From positions 1,426,001 through 1,490,000 of the forward strand of contig CAVOZC010000018.1 of NCBI GenBank assembly GCA_963700865.1: DNA of 64,000 nt, given 5' to 3'. How positions within the stretch are numbered: the stretch's first letter is position 1; every line of letters begins with the position of its first letter. The translations under genes and the position numbers were made by a program. This document shows positions 1 to 11,000 of the stretch, in pieces. The DNA comes from CAVOGJ01 sp963700865. GTDB taxonomy: Bacteria; Planctomycetota; Planctomycetia; Pirellulales; Pirellulaceae. The notes beneath the pieces were generated by a model. That model did no database searches. It was not told the origin of the DNA and saw nothing but the letters and a program-made list of their open reading frames with translations.

Positions 1-2
1 AG

Positions 3-662
3 GCCTGGGTCCACTGGCAACAGCTGTACGATTGGATCCATCCTTACGTCAATCTCGGGCTGAGTGAGATCAGCATCGATGCCATTCTGGACGATGAGCT
101 TGGGGCGGATATCCCGGATGCCAGTATCAGTGGTGAGATCAAGATGGCCGGCATGATTGTGTCGCACACAGGCCCCGTGCCGCTGGGGATCCTGGCGGTG
201 CCCGCGATGGCTTCGGCCAGCCTGCAGGAGACCCGCAATAGTGATCTGGCACGTGAGCGCATGGCACGCCGACAATTGCAAGTACTGTATCACCACTGCC
301 GGCTTTTTCACCAAGACACCGGGCGTTGGCCCGTGAGGGTGGCGGAACTCGATGGCTATGTCGATTTCGCCGGAAACAAACAGCTGCTCAAATTGCAGGA
401 ATCGTCCCGCAAGCGGTTTGGTAAGTTGTTCAGTCGGATTTTTTCTGGCGGAGACGAGGATGGCGACAAACAAAAAGAAGACGATGCGGAGGACGCACCG
501 GAGTCGGTCTACGATGTGGACGACAGCATTTACGAAGTTGAGTGGGATGACGGCGTCTGGCAACTGGGCTATGCGCCGGGCCAGTTAGAACACCTCAAGC
601 GACTCTATATTGACGTGAATGGTGTGGTACACCGAGAGAAAAAAGCGGCGACTTCCCCGTGA
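3..662 (+). CDS. Hypothetical protein, C-terminal part (gene runs off the window start)
   Basis: An open frame enters from the left edge and ends at 660-662, giving 219 visible residues with no start codon in view that is clearly the true one; an internal ATG at 144 only gives a shorter version. The visible part has a moderately hydrophobic first half, then a stretch resembling a helical scaffold (about residues 85-115), then a charged acidic/basic insert rich in Asp, Glu and Lys (about residues 130-170) and a short C-terminal domain that could be a small beta unit (YEVEWDDGVWQLGYAPG). I do not recognise the family. It precedes sppA by 121 bp on the same strand. Function cannot be assigned from the sequence. 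Confidence 0.6.
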   Translation, partial: AWVHWQQLYDWIHPYVNLGLSEISIDAILDDELGADIPDASISGEIKMAGMIVSHTGPVPLGILAVPAMASASLQETRNSDLARERMARRQLQVLYHHCRLFHQDTGRWPVRVAELDGYVDFAGNKQLLKLQESSRKRFGKLFSRIFSGGDEDGDKQKEDDAEDAPESVYDVDDSIYEVEWDDGVWQLGYAPGQLEHLKRLYIDVNGVVHREKKAATSP

Positions 663-783
663 ACCCGGCGGGGCCATCGGTTGCCGCAGGGCCCCTCGGC
701 GGAGCGTATGGCACACGACGCTCGCGAACGACCATCAAAACGAAACAAGAACCCATACGACCACAACTCTTGAGGACCTTTCC

Positions 784-2728
784 ATGCGACGACGACTGAC
801 CACCATTCATTGGCTGATGATCCTTGCCTTGGGACTCGGTGCGACCGCGACCTGGGCCGCGGAAGAAAAACCAAAGGAAGATTCCGCCAAGGCGGCCGCC
901 AGCGAGAAAGAGTCCGGCGGCCAAATAGTCGGCGGACGACAAGAAATCCAGTGACAAAGAAGATGCCAAGAAAACGACGAAGAAAACCATTCCCGGACTG
1001 GCCGAATTGCGGATTGACGAAAAGACGATCGCGGCCCGGGCACTCAATTTGCCCATTCCTGGCTCGGGACAGACCGTGCAGGACCTGCTGGAGAAAATGA
1101 AAAAGTGGCAAAAAGACGAGAAGGTGGCGGCCGTGCTGCTTGATCTGGGGCCGGTCGGTCTAAGTTTGCCCGACGTGGAAGAGCTGCGAGGCTCTATCAA
1201 GGAACTCTCCGCCAGCGGGAAGAAAATCGTCGCCTTTCTCAACGGTGGTAACGCCAATGCCTATCTATTGGCGGCCGGCGCGGATGAAATTGCCATGGCA
1301 CCCACAGGCAGTATGGAAATCGCCGGGATCGGTCGGCTGTTTGCCTTCGAAAAAGGTTATCAGGAAATGATGGGCAACGAGTTCCAGGTCATTACGGCCG
1401 GGAAGTACAAGTATCCAGGTTTTCTGAATCGTCGCGGGCCGGATGAGTTCTTTCAGGAGGAGTTTGGTGCGATTCTCGATAGCTGGTTCGATACCTATGT
1501 CGGCATCATCGCCGAAGGTCGTGATCTGAAGCCGGAAAAAGTGCGGGAACTGATCAATCATGCCCTCTACAACGCGCCGCAAGCGCAACAGAACGGCCTG
1601 GTCGATGTGGTGGCCTACTACGACGATTATCGTGAGCGTCTTCTCAAGCGGGACAAGCTGAAGCGCTACAGTGACTCGGAGCGCGACAAGCTGGAGGACA
1701 TCAACTCGGTGCAGGATCTGGTCGAATGGATGAACGACCGCATGAAAGAAGCGGCGAAGGAACGAGAGGCGGTCGGTCCGAAGATCGCCGTGCTGCACGC
1801 TCGGGGTCCGATTGTCGATATGAATCTCGGCGCGGCCGTCGCATCGCAGATGATCTGCCGCGATGACTTTGCCAAGGTTGTGGATCAACTCCGCCGCAAC
1901 GAATCGATCAAGGCCGTGGTGCTCCGCGTCGATTCGCCCGGTGGTTCGGGATACGCGTCGGACATCATTTGGAAGGCCTTACGAAAGCTCGACGACGAAA
2001 AGCCACTCGTGGTCAGCATGGGAAGCGTCGCTGGTTCGGGCGGCTATTACATTGCCTGCCCGGGACGCAAGATCTACGCACAACCGTCGACCATTACTGG
2101 CTCGATCGGTGTCCTGGGGATCATCGAGTCGCGACAGTCGGCCCTCAATCGCATGGACATGGAAATATCTGAGATGAAGCGGGGTGAGAAGTCGACATTG
2201 GGCATGCCCCATCGGGCACTCGATAAGGAGGAAGTCGCTTTCATCCAACAGTACATCAGCGATTTCTACGACATCTTCATCGATCGCGTGGCCACGGGTC
2301 GGAAACGGCCCGAGTCCGAGATCCGCAAGATCGCCGAAGGGCGGATCTGGAGCGGTCAGGATGCGCTCAAGATTGGTCTCGTCGATGAATTGGGCAGCCT
2401 GGATGATGCCGTCGAGGCGGCCCGCGACATGGCCAGTATCCCGAAGAGCGCGGAACTGAAGATTGTGCACTATCCCAAGGCCGGTAGCCTCGGTGAGCTG
2501 ATTAGCAGCCTCGGGCCGTTGGCCTCGGCGTCCGCGGTCGAGACGTTCTTGCGGGCGGCCTCGCCCGCCGAAATCGGCTTTGAGCAACAGTGTCGGTTGT
2601 TCTCGCAGAAGTTCGAGCCGTTGTGCTGGATGGCGATGCCGAGTTTTGCCAAGCCGCCGATGACGGACCGAGGACAGACCTTGAGGAGCCTGTTCCGCCC
2701 GGAACCGGCGTTGCCCTGGACGCCGTGA
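784..2728 (+). CDS. sppA: Signal peptide peptidase SppA (S49 family), frameshift near 925-930
   Basis: Membrane-associated serine protease of family S49 that degrades cleaved signal peptides. The long frame 1007-2728 holds both tandem S49 domains. The nucleophile is the Ser of SVAGSGGYYIA (residue 344 counted from 1007) and the probable general-base Lys lies in AGKYKYPG of the N-terminal domain, the SppA arrangement. Starting at 1007 would remove the membrane anchor. A second frame starts at 784 with an RBS-like gagga and encodes a signal peptide (RRLTTIHWLMILALGLGATA) plus a Lys/Glu-rich linker, then stops at 952-954. The frame of the main ORF continues the same charged linker (DDKKSSDKEDAKKTTKK) from about 929. 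One extra base around 925-930 would join the two, so I annotate one gene. Certainty is high for the family and moderate for the join. Confidence 0.85.
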
Positions 2729-2853
2729 CAGGTGGGAGATTCCACGAGCTTGCCGAAGTCGCGGGAGTGCCCGCGGTGTGATGCCCGCATGTTCGCCGCG
2801 GACATGGGCGGTCCTCTCGAGCAGGTGCTTACGGTGCGCATCCAAGCCGAGAC

Positions 2854-2874
2854 CCCCCGAGCTTGCTCCGGGGG
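2854..2874. other. GC-rich hairpin downstream of sppA
   Basis: Five to six C, GAGC, a TT loop, GCTC and five G form a near-perfect stem with one bulged C. It lies about 125 bp after the sppA stop. No U-tract follows, so a classical intrinsic terminator is not supported. It could be a dispersed palindromic element. Confidence 0.35.
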
Positions 2875-2954
2875 TAAATGAGGTCGTTGGCGAACCGGCT
2901 AGCGCGCATCAGCGGTTTCACGCAACGACCCTTGACCGAGTCTTACGTCTTTTT

Positions 2955-5537
2955 GTGAGCCGCACGCAGCCGTACGCGCTAGCGTCGGGTCTAGGCGAGT
3001 GAATGGAGTCTTACGGAATCGCGTGCCTGCCCGAGGCTAGCGCCCACGCGGACCCCGCCAGGTCTGTGTCTTCCCTTTCGTTCGCCAGCTGGTTGACCAG
3101 GCGGGCGAACCACGAAGCACACGAAGGGCACGAAGTGACCGACCAACGGCGGGGTCGAGTTTCTAAGCGTCACACGCCAGCGACTGGAGCGGCCCGCCCC
3201 TTGACCTTGATCGGTGGAGTCCTCGCTAAACAGAGTCCTTCGTGGCCTTCGTGGTTTTCCGCTACCGAAAGCGACCGACTTCGCAAATTTGTGTGAGCCG
3301 TACGCGCTAGCGTCGGGTCTAGGCGAGTGAATGGAGTCTTACGGAATCGCGTGCCTGCCCGAGGCTAGCGCCCACGGCGGACCCCGCCAGGTCTGTGTCT
3401 TCCCTTTATTTTGCCAGCTGGTTGACCAGGCGGGCGAACCACGAAGCACACGAAGGGCACGAAGTGACCGACCAACGGCGCGGTCGAGTTTCTAAGCGTC
3501 ATACGCCAGCGACTGGAGCGGCCCGCCCCTTGACCTTGGTCGATGGAGTCATCGCTAAACAGAGTCCTTCGTGGCCTTCGTGGTTTTCCGCTACCGAAAG
3601 CGATCGACTTCGCAAATTTTTGTGAGCCGTACGCGCTAGCGTCGGGTCTAGGCGAGTGAATGGAGTCTTACGGAATCGCGTGCCTGCCCGAGGCTACGCC
3701 CACGGCGGACCCCGCCAGGTCTGTGTCTTCCCTTTATTTTGCCAGCTGGTTGACCAGGCGGGCGAACCACGAAGCACACGAAGGGCACGAAGTGACCGAC
3801 CAACGGCGCGGTCGAGTTTCTAAGCGTCACACGCCAGCGACTGGAGCGGCCCGCCCCTTGACCTTGATCGATGGAGTCATCGCTAAACAGAGTCCTTCGT
3901 GGACTCGGGTTTCGCTACGATGACGACTTCGCAATCTTCGTAGCCGTAGGCTAAACGCGGGCAGGCGAGTAATCGAAGTCGGCACACGTGCCTGCCCAGG
4001 CTTCGCCAACCGGCGGACCCCGCCAGGTCTGTGTCTTCCCTTTTTTTTGCCAGCACAGACTTCGCGAACGGGAGAAGGGCCGACTTCGTAGACCGAAAAA
4101 CGGCGGGGCGGTCTCGAAGTCGGCAAGTCACGCCAAGACTTGGAGCGGCCTGCTCCCTTGACCTTGATCGTGGAGTCATCGCTAAACAGAGTCCTTCGTG
4201 GCCTTCGTGGTTTTCCGCTACCGAAAGCGATCGACTTCGCAAATTTTTGTGAGCCGTACGCGCGCTAGCGTCGGGTCTAGGCGAGTGAATGGAGTCTTAC
4301 GGAATCGCGTGCCTGCCCGAGGCTACGCCACGGCGGACCCCGCCAGGTCTGTGTCTTCCCTTTCGTTCGCCAGCTGGTTGACCAGGCGGGCGAACCACGA
4401 AGGGCACGAAGGGCACGAAGTGACCGACCAACGGCGGGGTCGAGTTTCTAAGCGTCATACGCCAGCGACTGGAGCGGCCCGCCCCTTGACCTTGATCGGT
4501 GGAGTCATCGCCAAACAGAGTCCTTCGTGGCCTTCGTGGTTTTCCGCTACCGAAAGCGATCGACTTCGCAAATTTTTGTGAGCCGTACGCGGCTAGCGTC
4601 GGGTCTAGGCGAGTGAATGGAGTCTTACGGAATCGCGTGCCTGCCCGAGGCTAGCGCCCACGGCGGACCCCGCCAGGTCTGTGTCTTCCCTTTATTTTGC
4701 CAGCTGGTTGACCAGGCGGGCGAACCACGAAGCACACGAAGGGCACGAAGTGACCGACCAACGGCGCGGTCGAGTTTCTAAGCGTCATACGCCAGCGACT
4801 GGAGCGGCCCGCCCCTTGACCTTGGTCGATGGAGTCATCGCTAAACAGAGTCCTTCGTGGCCTTCGTGGTTTTCCGCTACCGAAAGCGACCGACTTCGCA
4901 AATTTTTGTGAGCCGTACGTCGCGAGCGTCGGGTCTAGGCGAGTGAATGGAGTCTTACGGAATCGCGTGCCTGCCCGAGGCTAGCGCCGACGGCGGACCC
5001 CGCCAGGTCTGTGTCTTCCCTTTAGTTTGCCAGCTGGTTGACCAGGCGGGCGAACCACGAAGGGCACGAAGGGCACGAAGTGACCGACCAACGGCGGGGT
5101 CGAGTTTCTAAGCGTCATACGCCAGCGACTGGAGTGGCCCGCCCCTTGACCTTGATCGATGGAGTCATCGCTAAAGAGAGTCCTTCGTGGCCTTCGTGGT
5201 TTTCCGCTACCGAAAGCGACCGACTTCGCAAATTTTTGTGAGCCGTACGCGCTAGCGTCGGGTCTAGGCGAGTGAATCGAGTCTTACGGAATCGCGTGCC
5301 TGCCCGAGGCTACGCCCACGGCGGACCCCGCCAGGTCTGTGTCTTCCCCTTTTTTGCCAGCTGGTTGACCAGGCGGGCGAACCACGAAGCACACGAAGGG
5401 CACGAAGTGACCGACCAACGGCGCGGTCGAGTTTCTAAGCGTCACACGCCAGCGACTGGAGCGGCCCGCCCCTTGACCTTGATCGATGGAGTCATCGCTA
5501 AACAGAGTCCTTCGTGGCCTTCGTGGTTTTCCGCTAC
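2955..5537. repeat. Non-coding tandem array, eight units of about 300-338 bp
   Basis: Eight head-to-tail units begin with gtgagccg (or its remnant) at 2955, 3293, 3622, about 3940, 4249, 4578, 4908 and 5238. Each carries the same ordered blocks: a ctagcgtcgggtctaggcg block, gtcttacggaatcgcgtgcc, cggaccccgccaggtctgtg, a CACGAAG direct-repeat block (cacgaagggcacgaag), a ccagcgactggagcggccc block, and ccttcgtggccttcgtgg, which is the inverted complement of the CACGAAG block. Units 1-3 and 5-8 are nearly identical; unit 4 (about 3940-4249) and the end of unit 3 carry many small changes. Open frames of 60-127 codons inside the units look like products of the repeat, not genes. The array fills most of the gap between sppA and feoB. 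Confidence 0.9.
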
Positions 5538-5702
5538 GGTCGCCACTCGGGAGCATCGTCGCGCGATGAGAAGAACGCGTGTCAGAGGCCCCGAGCAATT
5601 CGCCGACTTTCCCAGCCGCGAGCCATAATTGACAACCCCAGATTCTGATTAGAAGGGATGCAGCCACCTAACAACCGATTGGGGTTGGAAGCCGCTGCCA
5701 CG

Positions 5703-7690
5703 TTATCCGAAGAGGAGGACGATGTGCCGCGCGATGAAGGCCGCGGCGTACGCCAAGAGACTCATATAGCCAAACTGGAAGGCGGCCCACTTCCAAGAGC
5801 CCGTTTCCCGCCGCGTCACCGCCTGCGTGGGCAGGCATTGCATCGCCAGCACGAAGAACACCAGCAGGCTCACGCAGGTCGCGGCGTCGAAGGCCGCCGA
5901 CCCATCGGCGCGATGCGCCGACAGCAGTCGTGAAGACAGTGTATGGACCTCGGCGTCCTGTCCCATTCCATAAAGGACGGAAAGTGTGGAGACGACGACT
6001 TCCCGAGCCGCGAAGGAGGTCAGCACGCCCACGCTGGTCTTCCAATCAAAACCGAGCGGCGCAAAGACCGGCTGCACCCATTTGCCCGCGCGACCGATGA
6101 TCGAGTGCTCCTGGGCCCACTGAGACCGCAGGGACTCGAGCTGCTCCGGTCCGGCAGCGGCCCGCTCGGGCGAGGCGGCGAGCTGCGCCGCGAAGGACTC
6201 GTCCGAGAACTTCGGGTACGTGGAAAGCGCCCAGATGGCAATCGAAATCAGCAGGATCACGGTGCCCGCGTCCCGCAAGAACATCCAACCACGATCGATC
6301 GCCTGGCGAGCAGCGTTCTGCAGCGAAGGCGCGCGGTACGGGGGCAGATCGAGGATCAAAGGGGACGGCTTGCCGGGCAAGATACTCATTTTGAACACCC
6401 AGGCCATCACGAACGCCGCCACGATCCCCAGAAAATAGGCCCCGGCAAACAGGCCCGCCGCCTTCCAGGCCTGCTGCGGAAACAGCATGGCGGCGATCAT
6501 CGTGTACACGGGCAGTCGAGCCGAGCAGGTCATCAGCGGAATCACGAGGATCGCGACCAACCGATCGCGGCGATTCTCGACGACCTTGGTTGCCATGATG
6601 GCCGGAATCGCGCACGCATGAGCGGCCAACAAGGGCACAAAGGCTTGACCCGGCAAGCCGACTCGACGCATCCAGCCGTCCACCACCATCACGGCTCGAG
6701 CCAGATATCCCGAATCCTCCAGGATGGCCAGCGCGAAAAAAAGGATGCAAATCTGGGGCAAGAAGATCAGCACCCCCCCTACCCCGGCCAAGATGCCGTC
6801 GGTGAGCAGGCTCCGCAAGTCGCTGGCCGGCAAGACCTGCGAAACCCAACCGCCGATCTGCCCGAAGCCCGCGTCGAGCAGCTCCATGGGAAATTGTGCC
6901 AACCAGAAGACAAGGGCGAATACTGTCAGCATCACGGCCAGGAAGACCAGCGGTCCTAGCCATCGTTGTGTCACGATCCGATCGACGGTATCGGTGAATT
7001 GATGAGAAGCCAGCCGTCCGCTGTAGACGCTCTCCCGTGCCAAGGTGGCCGCCCAGCGATGCCCGTCGGCGTAGGGACACGAGCCGCAGGAGTCGCAAGG
7101 TTCGTCGGCCAACACAGGGAGCGACGCCAACGCCACGAAGGAATGGAGTTGCTTTTGGAGCTCGACAAAGCCTTCCCCCGTTCGCGCCGAAACAGGCACG
7201 ACGGGGCAGCCGAGTCGCGTCTGTAACTTTTGCGTGTCGATCCGCAGACCTTGCCGGCGAGCCAGCTCGATCATGTTGACCGCCACCACCATGGGAAGCC
7301 CCAACTGGCGGGCTTCCCGCGTACAAAGAGGCTGCGTTCGAGGTTGGTCGCATCGACGACAATTAAGATCCCATCTGGACGCGGGAAATCGGCCAGCTCG
7401 CCCCGCAGTACGGCACAGGCGACTTCCTCGTCCGGCGAGTGGGACTGCAAGGAATAAAGGCCCGGCAGATCGACCAGCTGTTGTCGCGGATGACTGCCAC
7501 GAATCAGGCCCGTGCGGTGCTCGACCGTAGTGCCGCCAAAGTTGGATGTCTTGGCCAGTAGATTCGTGAGTCGATTGAAAACGGATGTCTTGCCGACATT
7601 CGGGTTACCGACCAGGCCAATCGTCACGGGATGCGGATCACCGACACCTGTATCCGCCGCCGGTTCCGCAGTGGCCGTGTGGTCTGTCAC
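5703..7690 (-). CDS. feoB: Ferrous iron transporter FeoB, frameshift near 7322
   Basis: Inner-membrane Fe(II) transporter with an N-terminal GTPase and a C-terminal membrane domain. The upstream part has G1 GNPNVGKT, G3 DLPGLYS and the FeoB-typical VVDATNLERSLF. The frame then breaks, and the other frame resumes with TREARQLGLPMVVAVNMIE (the G4 motif, with Glu where NxxD is usual), VSARTGEG (G5) and the paired Gate membrane regions. One base is missing in the ctctttgtacgcgg context at about 7320-7328. The joined product is about 660 residues, normal for FeoB. I prefer the GTG at 7690, which has GGAG-type RBS sequence upstream and avoids overlap with feoA; a frame start at 7744 would overlap it. 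It forms an operon with feoA, 22 bp apart. Confidence 0.9.
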
Positions 7691-7712
7691 CGGAAACCTG
7701 CTCCACGTAGGC

Positions 7713-7952
7713 TCACGCGTCCGTGCCGGCGGCTCGGACCACAATCCCCGCCGCTACTTCGTGGGCCACCGCCACGCTGCCACCGGCGGCGCGGACGATC
7801 ATGGGATTGCCCGTCTTGGCCAACTGGATTCGCTGGCCGGCGAAAATGCCCAGGGCCTTCAGCCGCTGGGCGGCCGTGGCCTGCAGATCGAGCCGCACTA
7901 CCTCGGCTTCCCCGGGCGCCAGGTGGGCGAGCGAAAGTTCCTGGTGAATCAT
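7713..7952 (-). CDS. feoA: Ferrous iron transport protein FeoA
   Basis: Small cytoplasmic SH3-like protein that works with FeoB. The sequence has the FeoA pattern: a short N-terminal leader, LAPGEAEVVRLD, AAQRLKALGIFAGQRIQL and GNPMIVRAAGGSVAVAHEVAAGI. The frame is open to an ATG at 7991 (92 aa), but the ATG at 7952 gives 79 aa, closer to the family length, and leaves the Fur-box-like site at 7971-7989 outside the coding region. No strong RBS separates the two choices. It is the first gene of the feoAB operon. Confidence 0.85.
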   Translation of the reverse strand: MIHQELSLAHLAPGEAEVVRLDLQATAAQRLKALGIFAGQRIQLAKTGNPMIVRAAGGSVAVAHEVAAGIVVRAAGTDA

Positions 7953-7970
7953 GCCGTGCGCTCTGTGGTG

Positions 7971-7989
7971 GATAATGAGATTCAGTCTC
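7971..7989. promoter_or_regulatory. Candidate Fur box at feoA
   Basis: The 19 bases GATAATGAGATTCAGTCTC match the classical Fur box consensus GATAATGATAATCATTATC at 15 of 19 positions and sit in a dyad (aatgaga / tctcaat, 7974-7992). The site is 19 bp upstream of the preferred feoA start, where an iron-responsive repressor would block transcription. The Fur family's preference in this phylum is not known to me. Confidence 0.55.
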
Positions 7990-8067
7990 AATAAGCCGAT
8001 CCTAGCCGAGTCCTGGCGTCATGGCAAGCCAGCTTAGCCCCAAAAAAGGGAGGCGGGAGTGGTCGTT

Positions 8068-11000
8068 TCAGGCCACGTCGGCCATGGTGGCGGAGGTGTC
8101 CGGCTCCAGTTCAATGCCGCGGGAGCGTTCGGCGTGTCGCAGGGCGGCGTCTTTGCCGAAGGCAAAGAAGAGTCCGGGGCGCACCAGGAACTCGCAGAGC
8201 GTGGACGTGGTCAGTCCGCCGAGGATCACCGTGGCCACCGGATAGAGAATCTCCTTGCCGGGCAGATTTCCGCCGATCACGAGGGGGACGAGCGCGAGTC
8301 CGGTGGTGAGAGCCGTCATGAGGACTGGGGGGAGCCGTTCCAGGCTGCCCTGCAGAATCATGTCGTGCGAGAAGCCCTCTTCCGGGATCAGGTCCAGATA
8401 GGTCGACATCAGCAACAGCCCGTTCCGGGCGGCAATTCCGCCCAGCGAAATAAAGCCGACCATGGCGGCAACCGACATCGTCTGTCCGGTGATGCGCATC
8501 GCGAAGACGCCGCCGACAAAGGCGACCGGGATCGCGATGAGCAATTGCAACACCAGGCTGACCGAGCGATACGTGGAATACAGCACCATGAATACGGCGA
8601 TGAGGGCGACGGCGCTGAGCAGGAGGATCCGGCGGGCGGCCGATTGTTGGGCCTCGAATTGGCCTCCGTACTCCAAGAAGTAGCCGGGTGGCAGCGTCAC
8701 CTCCGCGGCGACTCGTCGCTGAATCTCTTCCACGGCACTACCGACGTCGCGGCCTCGCGTGTTGACGCGCACAACCATCCGTCGCCGGCCGTTTTCACGT
8801 TCGATGGCGCTGGGGCCGCCGGCCACGCGGACCGTGGCCAGGGCGGAGAGGGGAACGCGTCGCCCGTCGGGCAGCTCCATCGGCATCCGCGTGAGGGCCC
8901 CGATATTGACTCGGTACGGTTCGGCGAAGCGGAGCACGAGGTCGAACTTGCATTCTCCCTGGATGACTTCCGTGACGACTCGTCCGTTGAGGGCCGTTTC
9001 CACGAAGTCGTGGACGAACTGGGAAGACACGCCATACTCGGCCAGGCGATCGCGACGGACTTCGACCTGGTATTGCGAAGTCACTTGTTGCTGTTCGACG
9101 ACGGGCGGGGCGATGCCGGGCACGTCGACGATGGCCGCCTCGAGTTCCCGCGATTTTCGCCGCAGGGTATCGAGGTCGTCACCGAACAACTTGATCGCGA
9201 TCTGTGCCTGCACGCCGGATAGCAAATGGCTGATCAGATGAGCGATCGGTTGTTCGACTTCAATCTCCACACCCGGGATCGATTCGACGGCGTCAGACAG
9301 CGTCGCAATCAGTTCTTCGCGGGACAGCGGACATTCCGGGTTAAGCGTCAGCACGTACTCACTCACATTCACACCCATCACGTGCTCGTCCTGTTCGGCT
9401 CGCCCGGTGCGGCAGGTGAACCAGAGGAGCGGCGCCGTGGGATTTTCGTCGGTGCGGAGCAGGTCGGCAAAGGCGCGATCGGCGGTCTGGCTGATACGAC
9501 GGCTGGCTGCGAGCGACGTGCCGGGGCGTGCCAGGAAATTGACTTGTGTGGCCCCTTCGTCGAAGGGGGGCAGAAAGTCGCGGCCCAGATGGGCCATGAT
9601 CCAGCCACTGACGATCACGCAGATCATCACGCCGGCCAGGATGCCGGCCAGTCCCGAGGGATGAAGGCTCAGGCGGATCACGGGCGCCGCCAGCCGCTTG
9701 AGGCCCCGCACGAAGAACCCGTCGTCATTCAGCGTCGCCTTGGCTTTGGGCAGCAGGTAGGACGACAAGACCGGCGTCACCGTGACCGAAACCAGCGTCG
9801 AGGCCAGAATTGACACGATGTAGGCGATGCCGAGGGGAGTGAAGAGTCGTCCTTCCATACCGGTCAGGGCGAACAGTGGTGAGAAGACGATGATGACGAG
9901 CACGGTGCTGACAATGATGGCGTTCCGCACCTCCATGCTGGCGGAATAAATGACCGAGATCGCCGGCCGGGGATTTTCGCTGGCGGCATTGATCCGCAGA
10001 CGGCGGAAAATATTTTCCACATCGACGATGGCATCATCGACCAGCTCGCCCATCGCGACCGCCAGTCCGCCCAGCGTCATCACATTGATCGACATGCCGC
10101 ACCAGCGAAACACGAGCGCTGTGATGACCAGGGAGATCGGGATGGCAGTCAGCGTGATGAATGTCGTGCGAAAATTGAGCAGGAACAGGAACAGGACGAT
10201 GACCACCAGGATGGCACCGTCGCGCAGGGCCTCGATGACATTACGGACGCTGTGGTCGATGAACTCGCGTTGCTCGTAGGTCACCTCCAGGACCATGTCG
10301 GGGGGGAGCGATGCGCGTAGCTCGTTGAGGACTTCACGGATGTGAGTCGTCACTGTCCGCGTATCGGCTTGAGGCTGCTTCTGGATCGTCAGCACGACCG
10401 CCGGGCGGCCGTTGACGGACGAATCACCCCGTTTAAACTGAGCCGCCTCGCGGATTTCGGCGACTTGTCGCAGCAGGACCGGGCGTTCGCCCGGTCGGAC
10501 CACCACATCGCCAATATCCTGCAGGGAGGTAAGCCGACCGATCCCTCGAATCAGCATTTCGCGGCTATCGCGTTCGAGATAGCCTCCCGAGACATTGAGG
10601 TTGCTGGCGGCCAGGGCCGACTCGATATCCTTCAGTTCCACCTGGTATTGATGCATCTTGTGGTGATCGGCCAGCACGTGAAACTGCTTCCGCCCACCGC
10701 CCATCGTGATGACTTGCGAGACGCCCGATACGGTGAGCAACCGTTTGCGGACAACCCAGTCTGCCGTGGTCCGCAAGTCGAGCGGCGTCACTTCATCATT
10801 TTCGGACCACATGCCGATCAGCATGATCTGGCCCAATAGAGACGAGATGGGACCGAGTTGGGGTGTCACGTCCAGTGGCAGCTGCCCGCGAACCGTGGTG
10901 ATGCGTTCTTGTACGATCTGGCGTGCCGTATAGATATCGGACTGCCAGTCGAATTCAACATTCACCACGGACAAGCCGATGTCGGAGGAACTGCGAACAC

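Noticed and set aside
2955..5537. CRISPR array
   Set aside because: Units are about 330 bp and continuous, with no short repeats separated by unique spacers, and no cas genes are nearby.
2955..5628. Frames of 60-127 codons in the tandem array (for example those reading NHEAHEGHEV)
   Set aside because: They come directly from the CACGAAG repeat, recur in every unit with the same sequence, start at arbitrary positions and have no RBS or domain.
5943..6959. Long plus-strand frame opposite feoB
   Set aside because: It is antisense to a clear FeoB and its translation is low-complexity, Arg/Gln/His-rich with no domain.
8059..9222. 387-codon plus-strand frame opposite the RND pump
   Set aside because: It is a shadow of the GC-rich pump gene; its translation is Gly/His/Asp-rich and unlike any family.
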